From Mycolicibacterium chlorophenolicum (GTDB lineage: Bacteria; Actinomycetota; Actinomycetes; Mycobacteriales; Mycobacteriaceae), in assembly GCF_001044235.1 (NCBI RefSeq), contig NZ_JYNL01000069.1, positions 1 to 64,000 of the forward strand: a stretch of 64,000 nt of DNA, written 5' to 3'. The notes beneath the pieces were generated by a model. It was not told where the DNA came from and did no database searches. It worked only from the letters and a program-made list of their open reading frames with translations. A program made the translations under genes and the position numbers. Shown here one piece after another: positions 9,596-18,470 of this stretch (position 1 is the first letter of the stretch; each line of letters begins with the position of its first letter).

Positions 9596-10540
9596 TCAGG
9601 GCCGGACGGCCACCCCGGACGACCACTTCACACCGCGTCCGACGGGTGTCCTCGCGACCGAGAACCCGAGCTGTCGACCGAACTCCAGAGCTTCCCCCGG
9701 CAGTTCGGTTCGAGTGCTCAGTGCCAGCACTGCAGGCCCGGCACCTGACAGCACCGCTGCCACCCCACAACGCCGCAGCACCGCGAGGTATTCCGCCGAC
9801 GCCTGCATCGCCGGAGCGCGCTGCGGCTGGTGCAGCAGGTCCTCGGTCGCGGCCATCAGCAGGTCAGGCCGCTCGGTCAGGGCGACGACGAGCAGGGCCG
9901 CGCGGCTCACGTTGAAGCGCGCGTCGACGTGGCTGACCTGGTCCGGCAGCAGGATCCGCGTTTCGGCCGTGGAGGACCGCACCGCGGGGATCGCGGTGAA
10001 CAACGTGATGTCGGGATGCAGCCGGATCGGAGCGGCCGCGTAGCGAGCCGCGCCCGCGATGTTCTCGGTCCACGAGACCACGGCCCCGCCCAGCACCGCG
10101 GCCGAGGCGTTGTCGGGATGCCCTTCGAATTCCGATGAGACCTGCACCAGCGCTTCGGTGCTCATCGGAACCGAACCTGCCTGTGCGGCAAGACCATTGG
10201 CAGCCGCGAGACCGCCGACCACCGCAGCAGCCGACGATCCGAGCCCGCGGGAGTGCGGAATGGCGTTGCTGCAGCGCACGATCAGCCCGGCGGCGGACAC
10301 CGAGGTCTCGCGCAGGCCCCGCTCGATGGCACGAACGACGAGGTGGGTGCGGTCCAGCGGCACCTGCCCCTCACCCTCGCCGCGGACCTCGACAACGAGG
10401 CCGGATTCCGTTGTCTCGACCACGATTTCGTCGTACAGGCTGACCGCCAGACCCATGCTGTCGAAGCCGGGGCCGAGGTTGGCGCTGGACGCTGCGACCA
10501 CCGCGGTGGCCGTCAGTCCGGGAGGCAGGGTGCGGGTCAC
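9596..10540 (-). CDS. thrB: Homoserine kinase
   Basis: GHMP kinase that phosphorylates L-homoserine for threonine synthesis. The 314-residue product shows SSANLGPGFDSMG at the N-terminus (substrate site) and the ATP-binding GHMP motif PHSRGLGSSAA near residue 90. The GTG at 10540 is chosen because it lies 8 bp downstream of the thrC stop and gives the family's usual length. Last of the three Thr-branch genes hom-thrC-thrB. Confidence 0.95.
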   Translation of the reverse strand: MTRTLPPGLTATAVVAASSANLGPGFDSMGLAVSLYDEIVVETTESGLVVEVRGEGEGQVPLDRTHLVVRAIERGLRETSVSAAGLIVRCSNAIPHSRGLGSSAAAVVGGLAAANGLAAQAGSVPMSTEALVQVSSEFEGHPDNASAAVLGGAVVSWTENIAGAARYAAAPIRLHPDITLFTAIPAVRSSTAETRILLPDQVSHVDARFNVSRAALLVVALTERPDLLMAATEDLLHQPQRAPAMQASAEYLAVLRRCGVAAVLSGAGPAVLALSTRTELPGEALEFGRQLGFSVARTPVGRGVKWSSGVAVRP

Positions 10541-10548
10541 GGGCGTTC

Positions 10549-11628
10549 TTACACCAGACCGAGCTTCGCCACCACGGCGACCGGATCGACGGGAACCGGG
10601 ATGACGGCGGGCATGCCCTTGAGCGCGGTGTCGGGATCTTTCAGGCCGTTGCCGGTCACGGTGCACACCACCGTGGAACCCTTGGCGACCCAACCGTCTT
10701 CGATCGACTTCAGCAGACCCGCGATGCTGGCTGCCGACGCGGGCTCGACGAACACGCCCTCGGCGCGGGCGACCAGGTGGTAGGCGGCAAGGATCTCCTC
10801 GTCGGTGGCGGCCAGGAAGCGCCCGTCGGACTGCTGCTGGGCTTCGACGGCCTGGGTCCACGACGCGGGCGAGCCGATGCGGATCGCGGTGGCGATGGTC
10901 TCCGGGTCGCTGACCGGCTCCCCGAGGACGAGAGGCGCGGCGCCGGCGGCCTGGGTGCCGAGCATGCGCGGCAGCCGGCCGGCCAGGCCGTCGCGGTGGT
11001 ACTCGGTGTACCCCTTCCAGTACGCGGTGATGTTGCCCGCGTTGCCGACCGGCAGCGCGTGGACATCCGGCGCGTCACCGAGCGCGTCGACGATCTCGAA
11101 CGCGGCGGTCTTCTGCCCCTCGATCCGGAACGGGTTGACGGAGTTGACCAGGGACACCGTCGGGAAGTCGGCGGTCAGCTTGCGCGCCAGTTCCAGGCAG
11201 TCGTCGAAGTTCCCGTCGATTTGGATGATCTTGGCGCCGTGCATGACCGCCTGGGCGAGCTTGCCCAACGCGATCTTGCCCTGCGGCACCAGCACCGCAC
11301 AGGTGATGCCCGCACGTGCGGCGTAGGCCGCGGCCGAGGCCGACGTGTTGCCCGTCGACGCGCACAGCACCGCCTGCTGCCCGCGCGCCACCGCTTCGGT
11401 GACCGCCATCGTCATCCCGCGGTCCTTGAACGACCCGGTGGGGTTGAGGCCCTCGACCTTCAGATGCACGGTGCACCCGGTGTATTCGCTCAGGCGCGGC
11501 GCCGGCAGCAGCGGGGTGCCGCCCTCGCGCAGGGTGATCGGGGTCCAGGCGTCATCGATGGGCAGCCGCTCGCGGTACGCCTCGATCAGGCCCGGCCAGG
11601 GCTGGTGCACGGCACGGGTGGTGCTCAC
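10549..11628 (-). CDS. thrC: Threonine synthase
   Basis: PLP enzyme converting O-phosphohomoserine to threonine. 359 residues of the fold type II class. The PLP lysine is K68 in TGSFKDRGM, and the phosphate-cup sequence is PVGNAGNI. The ATG start overlaps the hom stop by 4 bp, indicating translational coupling. Confidence 0.96.
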   Translation of the reverse strand: MSTTRAVHQPWPGLIEAYRERLPIDDAWTPITLREGGTPLLPAPRLSEYTGCTVHLKVEGLNPTGSFKDRGMTMAVTEAVARGQQAVLCASTGNTSASAAAYAARAGITCAVLVPQGKIALGKLAQAVMHGAKIIQIDGNFDDCLELARKLTADFPTVSLVNSVNPFRIEGQKTAAFEIVDALGDAPDVHALPVGNAGNITAYWKGYTEYHRDGLAGRLPRMLGTQAAGAAPLVLGEPVSDPETIATAIRIGSPASWTQAVEAQQQSDGRFLAATDEEILAAYHLVARAEGVFVEPASAASIAGLLKSIEDGWVAKGSTVVCTVTGNGLKDPDTALKGMPAVIPVPVDPVAVVAKLGLV

Positions 11629-12953
11629 TCGGTGGTCCCTTCCATCCGCAGGACGCTGTTGATGCTCGACACGACCTCCAGATCGGCCAGTGCCGCAACG
11701 GTTTCCGACAGTGCGGCGTCGGTGGCCTGGTGGGTCACCACGACGATGCGTGCGCCGCAGCGCTGGCCGCCCTCGTCGACCATGCCCTCCTGGCGCACCT
11801 CGGCGATGCTCACCTCGCGCTTGGAGAACTCGGCCGCGACGGCCGACAGCACGCCGGGGCGGTCGGTGACGTTCATGTTGACGTAGTAGCGGGTCGGGAT
11901 GAACCCGATGGGCGCCACGGGCAGCTTCGCGTATTTGGACTCGCGGGGGCCACGGCCGCCCTGAACGCGGTTGCGGGCGGCCATCACCAGGTCGCCCAGC
12001 ACGGCCGACGCGGTGGGTGCTCCCCCGGCGCCCTGGCCGTAGAACATCAGCCGGCCGGCCGCCTCGGCTTCCACCACGACGGCGTTGAAGGCACCGTTGA
12101 CCGACGCCAGCGGATGGTCCAACGGCACCAGGGCCGGGTACACCCGGGCCGAAACCCGTTGCTGACCTTCGTCGTTGGTGAGCCGCTCGCAGATCGCCAA
12201 CAGTTTGATGGTGCAGCCCAGCGCGCGCGCCGACGCGAAGTCGGCCGACGTCACCTTCGTGATGCCCTCGCGGTAGACGTCGTCGGCGGTGACCCGGGTG
12301 TGGAACGCGATCGAGGCGAGGATGGCCGCCTTGGCGGCGGCGTCGTAACCCTCGACGTCGGCGGTCGGATCGGCCTCGGCGTAGCCCAGCGCGCTGGCGT
12401 CGGCGAGGGCGCTGCCGTAATCGGCACCGGTGCTGTCCATCTCGGAGAGGATGTAGTTGGTGGTGCCGTTGACGATGCCGGCGACCCGCAGCACCGTGTC
12501 ACCGGCCAGCGACTGGGTCAGCGGCCGGATGACCGGGATGGCGCCGGCGACGGCGGCCTCGAAGTAGAGATCCACGTGAGCGTTCTCGGCGGCCTGCGCC
12601 AGCTCTCCGGCCGACACCGCCATCAGCGCCTTGTTCGCGGTGACCACCGACTTGCCCCGCTCGAGCGCGGCCAGGATGGCCTTGCGCGCGGGTTCGACGG
12701 GTCCCATCAGTTCGACGACGATGTCGACGTCGTCGCGGGACACCAGCTCGTCGATGTCGTCGGTGAGAAGCTCCACCGGCACGCCGCGGTCGTCGGCGAC
12801 CCGGCGGACCCCGATGCCGCGCAGCGCCAGCGGCGCCCCGATCCGCGCGGTCAGGTCGGCCGCGCTCTGCTCGATGATGCGCACCACCTCGCTGCCCACG
12901 TTGCCCAGACCGAGCACGGCCACCCCGATTTCGCGGCCCTTGTCGTCGCTCAC
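11625..12953 (-). CDS. hom: Homoserine dehydrogenase with C-terminal ACT domain
   Basis: NAD(P)-dependent reduction of aspartate semialdehyde to homoserine, the branch point to threonine and methionine. The Rossmann motif VLGLGNVGSEV is at about 13-23, the catalytic region contains YAEADPTADVEGYDAAAK, and a C-terminal ACT domain (about 350-430) suggests feedback inhibition by threonine. 442 residues, normal length. Starts 4 bp after the lysA stop. Confidence 0.96.
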   Translation of the reverse strand: MSDDKGREIGVAVLGLGNVGSEVVRIIEQSAADLTARIGAPLALRGIGVRRVADDRGVPVELLTDDIDELVSRDDVDIVVELMGPVEPARKAILAALERGKSVVTANKALMAVSAGELAQAAENAHVDLYFEAAVAGAIPVIRPLTQSLAGDTVLRVAGIVNGTTNYILSEMDSTGADYGSALADASALGYAEADPTADVEGYDAAAKAAILASIAFHTRVTADDVYREGITKVTSADFASARALGCTIKLLAICERLTNDEGQQRVSARVYPALVPLDHPLASVNGAFNAVVVEAEAAGRLMFYGQGAGGAPTASAVLGDLVMAARNRVQGGRGPRESKYAKLPVAPIGFIPTRYYVNMNVTDRPGVLSAVAAEFSKREVSIAEVRQEGMVDEGGQRCGARIVVVTHQATDAALSETVAALADLEVVSSINSVLRMEGTTE

Positions 12954-12957
12954 CGCG

Positions 12958-14376
12958 TCACCTCACTTCCAGACTCAACAGATCGTCGACCGTCTCCCGG
13001 CGCAGGATCAGGCGTGTTCGCCCGTCGCGCACGGCCACCACGGCCGGCCGGCCGATCAGGTTGTACCGGCTCGACATCGAATAGCAGTATGCGCCCGTGG
13101 CGGCGACGCCGAGCAGGTCGCCCGGGCGGACGTCGTCGGGCAGCCACGCGTCGCGCACCACGATGTCGCCGCTCTCGCAGTGTTTACCGACGACCCGGCA
13201 CAGCGCCGGGGCGGCATCTCCGGCGCGGGAGAGCAGCCGGACGTCGTACTCGGCCCCGTACAGCGAGGTCCTGATGTTGTCGCTCATCCCGCCGTCGACG
13301 CTGACGTAGCGCCGCTGCCGGTCCGCGGCGACGGCCACGTCCTTTACGGTGCCGACCTCGTACAGGGTGATGGTGCCCGGGCCGGCGATGGCGCGTCCCG
13401 GTTCCACCACGAGCTTCGGGGCGGGCAGGCCGACGGCGGCCGACTCCTGCTCGACGATCGACCCGATCTTGGCCGCGAGGTCCTCCATCGGCGGCGGATC
13501 GTCGGAGGGCAGATACGAGATGCCCAGCCCACCACCGAGGTCGACGATCGACATCTGGGCGGTCTTGTCGACACCGAACTCGGCGACGACGTCGCGCAGC
13601 AGCCCGATCACGCGGTGCGCGGCCAGTTCGAAGCCGGCGACGTCGAAGATCTGGGAACCGATGTGGCTGTGCAGCCCGACCAGACGCAGGTGGTCGGCCT
13701 CGAACACCTTGCGCACGGCCGCCATTGCCGCACCACTGGCCAGTGACAACCCGAACTTCTGGTCCTCGTGCGCGGTGGAGATGAACTCGTGGGTGTGCGC
13801 CTCGACGCCCACCGTGACACGGATCAGGACGTCCTGCACGACACCGGCATCACCGGCGATCGTGTCCAGCCGCTCGATCTCGGTCATCGAGTCGACCACC
13901 ACGTGCTCGATGCCCGCCTTGACCGCGGCGGTGAGCTCGTCGATCGATTTGTTGTTGCCGTGCAGGGCGATTCGCTCCGCGGGAAAGCCCGCGTGCAGCG
14001 CGACCGCCAGCTCGCCGCCGCTGGCCACGTCCAGCGACAGGCCCTCCTCGGCGATCCACCGCGCCACCTCGGTGCACAGGAACGCCTTCGCGGCGTAGCG
14101 CACGTGATCGCCGCCGCCGAACGCCGCCGAGATCTGGCGGCAGCGGGCGCGGAAGTCGTCTTCGTCGATGACGAACACCGGGGTGCCGTACTCGGCGGCG
14201 ATGTCGGACACGGGCACACCGGCGATCGTCACGACACCGTCGTCACGGCGAACGGCGTTGCGGGGCCACACATTCGGGGCGAGCGCGGCGACCTCGTCTG
14301 CGGTCTGCGGGCGATCCGGGGCGCCGGCGTGGTGGACCTCTTCGGCGTGGCGGGGGCCGGCGGGATGGGCGATCAC
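12958..14376 (-). CDS. lysA: Diaminopimelate decarboxylase
   Basis: Final step of lysine biosynthesis, meso-DAP to L-lysine. A fold type III PLP enzyme with the PLP lysine K97 in YAAKAFLCTE, the LHSHIGSQI block, the GGGLG phosphate-binding loop and the CESGDIV active-site cysteine block. The GTG at 14376 gives 472 residues and overlaps the argS stop by 4 bp (GTGA). Together with hom-thrC-thrB it forms an aspartate-family amino-acid operon. Confidence 0.96.
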   Translation of the reverse strand: MIAHPAGPRHAEEVHHAGAPDRPQTADEVAALAPNVWPRNAVRRDDGVVTIAGVPVSDIAAEYGTPVFVIDEDDFRARCRQISAAFGGGDHVRYAAKAFLCTEVARWIAEEGLSLDVASGGELAVALHAGFPAERIALHGNNKSIDELTAAVKAGIEHVVVDSMTEIERLDTIAGDAGVVQDVLIRVTVGVEAHTHEFISTAHEDQKFGLSLASGAAMAAVRKVFEADHLRLVGLHSHIGSQIFDVAGFELAAHRVIGLLRDVVAEFGVDKTAQMSIVDLGGGLGISYLPSDDPPPMEDLAAKIGSIVEQESAAVGLPAPKLVVEPGRAIAGPGTITLYEVGTVKDVAVAADRQRRYVSVDGGMSDNIRTSLYGAEYDVRLLSRAGDAAPALCRVVGKHCESGDIVVRDAWLPDDVRPGDLLGVAATGAYCYSMSSRYNLIGRPAVVAVRDGRTRLILRRETVDDLLSLEVR

Positions 14377-16025
14377 ATCCGCTCCGGGGCGCTGACGCCG
14401 AGGATGCCCAGTCCGTTGGCGATGACCTGGCGGGTGGCCGCACACAGGGCCAACCGCGCGGCGTGCAGCTCACCTGGCTCCTCGTCGCCCTGAGGCAGGA
14501 CGCGGCAGGAGTCGTAGAAGCGGTGATAGTCCCCGGCGAGATCCTCGAGGTAGCGCGACACCCGGTGCGGTTCACGCAGCGCCGCGGCGGTGGCGAGCAC
14601 GCGCGGGAACTCGCCGATGTTGCGGATCAGCGTGCCTTCTTTGTCGTGCGTGAGCAGGTCGAGGTGCGCGGTGTCGGGCGCGATGCCCAACTCGGCGGCG
14701 TTGCGGGCCAGCGCGCACAGCCGGGCGTGCGCGTATTGCACGTAGTAGACCGGGTTTTCGGCCGATGCCGACGACCACAGTGCGAGGTCGATGTCGATCG
14801 GGGTGTCGACCGAACTGCGGATCAGCGCGTAGCGCGCGGCGTCGACGCCGATCGCCTCGACCAGGTCGTCGAGGGTGATCACGGTGCCGGCCCGCTTGCT
14901 CATCCGGACGGGCTGGCCGTCGCGTACGAGGTTGACCATCTGGCCGATGAGCACCTCGACGGTGTCGGGGTCGTCGCCGAGCGCGGCCGCGGCGGCCTTG
15001 AGACGGGCGATGTAGCCGTGGTGGTCGGCGCCGAGCATGTAGATGCACAGATCGAAGCCGCGCTGGCGCTTGTCCAGGAAGTAGGCGAGGTCACCGGCGA
15101 TATAGGCGGGCTGGCCGTCGCTCTTGATGACCACCCGGTCCTTGTCGTCGCCGTAGTCGGTGGTGCGCAGCCACACCGCTCCGTCGGCTTCGTAGATGGA
15201 ACCGTTCTCCCGCAGCTTCGCGATCGCCTGGTCGACGCGACCGGAGGTGTGCATCGAGTCTTCGTGGGTGTAGACGTCGAAGTCGGTGCCGAACTCGTGC
15301 AGCGAGGCCTTGATGTGGTCGAACATCAGGTTCACGCCGATCGCGCGGAAGGTCTCCCGCATCTGCTCGTCGGGCAGGCTGAGAGCGTCGGGTTCCTTGG
15401 CGAGCACCTGCGCGGCGATGTCGCCGATGTAGGAGCCGGCGTAGCCGTCCTCGGGTGTCGGTTCGCCCTTCGCCGCGGCGATCAGCGAGTTGGTGAACCG
15501 GTCGATCTGCGCGCCGTGGTCGTTGAAGTAGTACTCCCGTACCACCTCGGCGCCCTGGGTGCTGAGCAGCCGGCCCAGCGCGTCGCCGACGGCCGCCCAG
15601 CGGGTGCCGCCGATGTGGATGGGACCGGTCGGGTTGGCGGAGACGAACTCCAGGTTGACCCTGCGCCCACTCAACTCGCCGGACGTTCCGTAGCCCGTAC
15701 CTGCAGCGATGACGTCGCCAACCAGGACGTTCTGCGCCGAGGCCTCGATGCGCAGGTTGACGAACCCGGGCCCGGCGACGTCGGCCGCCGCGATGCCGGC
15801 TTGCTCGGCCAGCGCGGCGGCCAGCCAGCCGGCCAGCTCGCGGGGGTTGGCGCCGACCTTCTTGCCGAGCTGCAGCGCCAGGTTGGTGGCGTAGTCGCCG
15901 TGCTCGGGATTGCGCGGGCGCTCCACGGTCACGGTGGCCGGCAGCGCGGAGGAGTCCAGGCCGTGCGCGTCGAGCACCGCGGCAGCGGTGCTGCGGAGCA
16001 GCTCGGCCAGATCGGCGGGGGTCAC
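14373..16025 (-). CDS. argS: Arginyl-tRNA synthetase
   Basis: Class I aminoacyl-tRNA synthetase, 550 residues. The N-terminal tRNA D-loop recognition domain is followed by the HIGH-type motif (here PIHIGGTRW), a KMSKS-type loop VRMSKRAGTV, and the DALR anticodon-binding domain at the C-terminus (VSRYLEDLAGDYHRFYDSCRV). It begins 100 bp from a tRNA-Arg gene on the opposite strand, an arrangement kept in M. tuberculosis. Confidence 0.97.
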   Translation of the reverse strand: MTPADLAELLRSTAAAVLDAHGLDSSALPATVTVERPRNPEHGDYATNLALQLGKKVGANPRELAGWLAAALAEQAGIAAADVAGPGFVNLRIEASAQNVLVGDVIAAGTGYGTSGELSGRRVNLEFVSANPTGPIHIGGTRWAAVGDALGRLLSTQGAEVVREYYFNDHGAQIDRFTNSLIAAAKGEPTPEDGYAGSYIGDIAAQVLAKEPDALSLPDEQMRETFRAIGVNLMFDHIKASLHEFGTDFDVYTHEDSMHTSGRVDQAIAKLRENGSIYEADGAVWLRTTDYGDDKDRVVIKSDGQPAYIAGDLAYFLDKRQRGFDLCIYMLGADHHGYIARLKAAAAALGDDPDTVEVLIGQMVNLVRDGQPVRMSKRAGTVITLDDLVEAIGVDAARYALIRSSVDTPIDIDLALWSSASAENPVYYVQYAHARLCALARNAAELGIAPDTAHLDLLTHDKEGTLIRNIGEFPRVLATAAALREPHRVSRYLEDLAGDYHRFYDSCRVLPQGDEEPGELHAARLALCAATRQVIANGLGILGVSAPERM

Positions 16026-16125
16026 GAGGGACCATCCTATGGTCTGGGGCCTTCCCGACCCGAATCCGTTTCCCCTCGTGGATGCGCTACGCTAGCCACG
16101 CCCGAACGGCGCAGTCTCGTCACGC

Positions 16126-16201
16126 GCCCCCGTAGCTCAGGGGATAGAGCGTCTGCCTCCGGAGCAGAAGGCCGCAGGTTCGAATCCTGCCGGGGGCACC
16201 A
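16126..16201 (+). tRNA. tRNA-Arg (anticodon CCG), integration site of the mobile element
   Basis: Acceptor stem GCCCCCG pairs with CGGGGGC. The D-arm GCTCAGGGGATAGAGC, the anticodon stem-loop TCTGC-CTCCGGA-GCAGA and the T-arm GCAGG-TTCGAAT-CCTGC are all complete. The discriminator A is at 16198, followed by an encoded CCA at 16199-16201. The last 27 transcribed bases up to 16200 are repeated at 27916-27942, so the gene's 3' end now comes from the integrated element. The third base of CCA exists only because of the element: the right-hand copy reads ACCC. Confidence 0.97.
16174..16200 (+). repeat. attL core (27-bp direct repeat, left copy)
   Basis: Begins GCAGGTTCGAATCCTGCC and runs to the acceptor-stem end. 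Identical over 27 bp to 27916-27942. It is the T-arm and 3' acceptor strand of tRNA-Arg, the classic target for tyrosine integrases. Confidence 0.93.
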
Positions 16202-16574
16202 TAACTAGCAAGTCGCCAAAACCATCCTGACCAGCCAATATGGTGCCTTCCAAGGTTTGCGACAGAGGCCAGATCGAAGACCCTACCTATCCGCTACCTA
16301 TCCCGATCAGGTTTGCAGGTGCCGGATTCGTTTGCTGTCGCGGGCAACCCACCCCGCCTTGGTGGTTCGCGAAGCTGGTGCAATTTCGCGCAATACGCTA
16401 TTATCGAACGTGCACTTGAATTCGCAATGCGGTGCTTTATCCGCTAGCTAGAAAATGGCGTCACCAGCTATTTTCACCTTAGAAATTCAGGGCAGAGCGT
16501 ACGTCCGTAGCGCTAGGTGCCAAAGGACTGGTGTTGTTCCCCTGTCCATTTGTGCTACCTGAAAAGAAATACCT
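16202..16574. other. Gene-free left end of the element
   Basis: 373 bases with no convincing gene. It holds the tandem integrase-arm-like repeat at 16284-16305 and a relatively AT-rich stretch before the first gene that should contain its promoter. No clear ribosome binding site precedes 16575. GAAAAT and ATTTTC around 16453-16477 form a weak dyad. Confidence 0.4.
16284..16305. repeat. int: Putative integrase arm-type site, left copy
   Basis: Two TACCTATCC units in direct tandem with an 11-bp period, about one DNA turn. Differs at one position from the copy at 24562-24583 and is also related to 27783-27804. It lies 83 bp inside attL. Confidence 0.55.
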
Positions 16575-16931
16575 ATGCCTTACAGATTTGCTAATGGCCT
16601 GAATCCAGAGCAGCTCAATGAAGTTTGCATCATCGCCAATGAACTTCCACCATTCTCAGAGGATTTGTCGGAAATAGACCTATTAAAGCATACGCTAGCT
16701 GGATCAATTATAGACACTGACGGAAACCGGCTCAAAGGACCCGAAAACGACCGACAGGCACAAATTATCCAAGGCCGTTTTAAGCTATTGATGAATATCG
16801 ACATATGCGGTACGGCTACGCCTGATCACTACACTCGTCTTGAGTATTATGCTAAAGAAGTCTGGCGCGAAGCCGGCAAAAGCGAACACGAAATCCGGCA
16901 AATTTTCGCTGAGGAATGCGACGATGCCTAA
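16575..16931 (+). CDS. Unknown protein, 118-119 residues
   Basis: Not recognised. A soluble, acidic, mostly helical protein without Cys pairs, signal peptide or membrane segment. Its stop codon overlaps the start of the excisionase-like gene (ATG 16924, TAA 16929-16931), so the two are probably co-translated. That makes an accessory role in excision or early regulation plausible, but this is context only. Confidence 0.6.
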   Translation: MPYRFANGLNPEQLNEVCIIANELPPFSEDLSEIDLLKHTLAGSIIDTDGNRLKGPENDRQAQIIQGRFKLLMNIDICGTATPDHYTRLEYYAKEVWREAGKSEHEIRQIFAEECDDA

Positions 16932-17100
16932 GCGTCAGCTGATCTCAACCACCAAGGCGGCTGCGCTGCTCAACGTCTCCCCCAACACCGTTAGGTCTTT
17001 TATTGCAGCCGGAACATTCAAAGCCTACAAGGTGGGCCGACTGGTAAAGGTAGACGCGGCAGAGATCGATGCCTACTTAGACCGGGTGTCTTCCAAGTGA
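16924..17100 (+). CDS. xis: Excisionase-like helix-turn-helix protein (recombination directionality factor candidate)
   Basis: 58 residues from the ATG at 16924; the longer open frame beginning at 16840 overlaps the preceding gene in a different frame. ISTTKAAALLNVSPNTVRSF followed by KAYKVGRLVKVDAAEIDAYL is the MerR/excisionase DNA-binding fold (PF12728-type HTH_17). It lies near attL of an element with a tyrosine integrase at the other end, so Xis is the natural job. A small repressor is the alternative. Confidence 0.72.
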   Translation: MPKRQLISTTKAAALLNVSPNTVRSFIAAGTFKAYKVGRLVKVDAAEIDAYLDRVSSK

Positions 17101-17106
17101 CTCTAT

Positions 17107-17760
17107 CTAGTCGATGTTCTCTCTCACCCAGCGCTGAGCCCTACCACCGATATCACATACAGCATTTCTCACGGCCTGTAAGGAGACAGTCTCGCCGAAG
17201 ACCGAAATCGTATGAGCTTTATAGTCAACATGGCGCATAGCGAGTTCAATGGGAAAAGCATCCGCAGTCGCGACTACCCGCTGCTTATACTCACCGTGCG
17301 AATATTTCGCGTAATGATCATCTAATCGAGTGTCAAAGTGCTCGAATTGGTTACGAACACTTCGGCTGTTGATTTCCGGCGGAAGTTCACCCTTTATACC
17401 CAGGGCTTTTCTGAGAGTTTTACAGCGGTGTTTGATCAGCTGGTAGCTCTGCTCTTGCTCCGGCGTCAACTCGCACTTGCAACCATTCGGTCGTTTCGGA
17501 GGCGGAATTAGCACTTTCGAGACCAGTGCTGCAACGGTGAGTATGGACTGACCGGCGAAAAGAATACGAGAAATGATCTCGACGTGGTTCGCCTCTCCGG
17601 GCTCATCTATCAGGCGTATAGCTTCATTGTATTGTTGCGAAGCTATTTCCATCGAGTTGCCGAGATTTTCTAGCTCTGTCATGAAGCATCCTATGACAAT
17701 TTTGTCCATGTCGGCATTATAGGGGCCGATACATATAACTTGCGGGTATTCGTTCTTCAA
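17107..17760 (-). CDS. Unknown protein with RX4H HEPN-like motif
   Basis: 217 residues, mostly helical, opposite in direction to its neighbours. SVRNQFEHFDTRLDDHY at about 134-150 contains R136-N-x3-H141, which fits the RX4-6H active-site pattern of HEPN ribonucleases, with the usual polar residue after Arg. CKC at 94-96 is an isolated Cys pair. The frame begins with TTG at 17760; the first ATG would be at 17709, and neither has a strong ribosome binding site. A stand-alone HEPN RNase in a phage satellite would suggest phage exclusion or an abortive-infection toxin; this function is inference. No antitoxin partner is evident. Confidence 0.5.
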   Translation of the reverse strand: MKNEYPQVICIGPYNADMDKIVIGCFMTELENLGNSMEIASQQYNEAIRLIDEPGEANHVEIISRILFAGQSILTVAALVSKVLIPPPKRPNGCKCELTPEQEQSYQLIKHRCKTLRKALGIKGELPPEINSRSVRNQFEHFDTRLDDHYAKYSHGEYKQRVVATADAFPIELAMRHVDYKAHTISVFGETVSLQAVRNAVCDIGGRAQRWVRENID

Positions 17761-17956
17761 AGAAGGATTTGAATACTCGCAGCCCTGCTATTTGCCACAA
17801 GTACGGGTCTGGCTGGACCTGGCGGGCGTTTCCGTAAGCCTGCGGGAGCTACAGCCCGAGCACGGGGCATCTATGCAAGTGCTCGCCACACGCGGCAAGC
17901 CGACACGCGCACCTTTGAAAGCAATCTAAGATCCCGATTTGAGGGGGAATCGTTCA

Positions 17957-18235
17957 ATGAAGACAAAACTTGCCATCGCAACGACTGCAGCGCTTCTAGC
18001 CTCTGGCGCGACTGCGCACGCCAGTCCGCAGACCGATGCGGTCTGGGCCTACAAGAACGGTGACAAGGTTTGCAACTTTTTCGCAAGCGGCGTTGACTCC
18101 GTCAGCATCGGACAGGCGATCAGCTATGTAAAGGCTTACGGTCTGCCACCCGATACGGTCGTTTCGGCGACCATGTGGAACTGCCCAGAGACCTACCCCG
18201 ACGTCGCAGGGTACTTCAAGACCTATCCCGACTAG
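17957..18235 (+). CDS. Small exported protein, DUF732-like
   Basis: 92 residues. The ATG at 17957 follows GAGGGGG at 17941-17947. The N-terminal signal peptide KTKLAIATTAALLASGATAHA ends in an Ala-x-Ala cleavage site near residue 21. The mature part has two cysteines (in DKVCNFF and MWNCPE) spaced as in mycobacterial DUF732 secreted proteins, whose function is unknown. An exported lysogenic-conversion-type product on a satellite would be unusual; effects on the envelope or superinfection are possible but unsupported. Confidence 0.65.
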   Translation: MKTKLAIATTAALLASGATAHASPQTDAVWAYKNGDKVCNFFASGVDSVSIGQAISYVKAYGLPPDTVVSATMWNCPETYPDVAGYFKTYPD

Positions 18236-18254
18236 CGTTGCAGTGTGGCTACAT

Positions 18255-18470
18255 TTAAAGGCCGCGACCGACGTTGACCTGTTGACCCATTGCAGGAGAC
18301 TTGCCCCGATACGTACCGCCTTGGTTGGGCCATGCATCTTCTAGCCCTTCTGGCACCAGGCCGTCACCCCAGCACAACTCTGTTGCGTCCTGGTCTTCTG
18401 AACGCCTTAGCCAGTACGGATCGAGAGGCGGCTCATGGTTAGGGCGGAAAATTTTCGGTCCGCTTCTCAT
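18255..18470 (-). CDS. Small protein translationally coupled to the capsid gene
   Basis: 71 residues, not recognised. Its ATG overlaps the capsid stop codon (ATGA, 18467-18470), strong evidence that it is real and made together with the capsid. The sequence is polar and Pro/Gly/Trp rich, with no membrane segment. In phages the gene after the major capsid protein often encodes a decoration or head-completion protein, but nothing here proves that. Confidence 0.55.
   Translation of the reverse strand: MRSGPKIFRPNHEPPLDPYWLRRSEDQDATELCWGDGLVPEGLEDAWPNQGGTYRGKSPAMGQQVNVGRGL

Noticed and set aside
16840..16923. N-terminal extension of the excisionase-like protein
   Set aside because: It would lie wholly inside the preceding gene in another frame; the ATG at 16924 overlapping that gene's stop is the better start.
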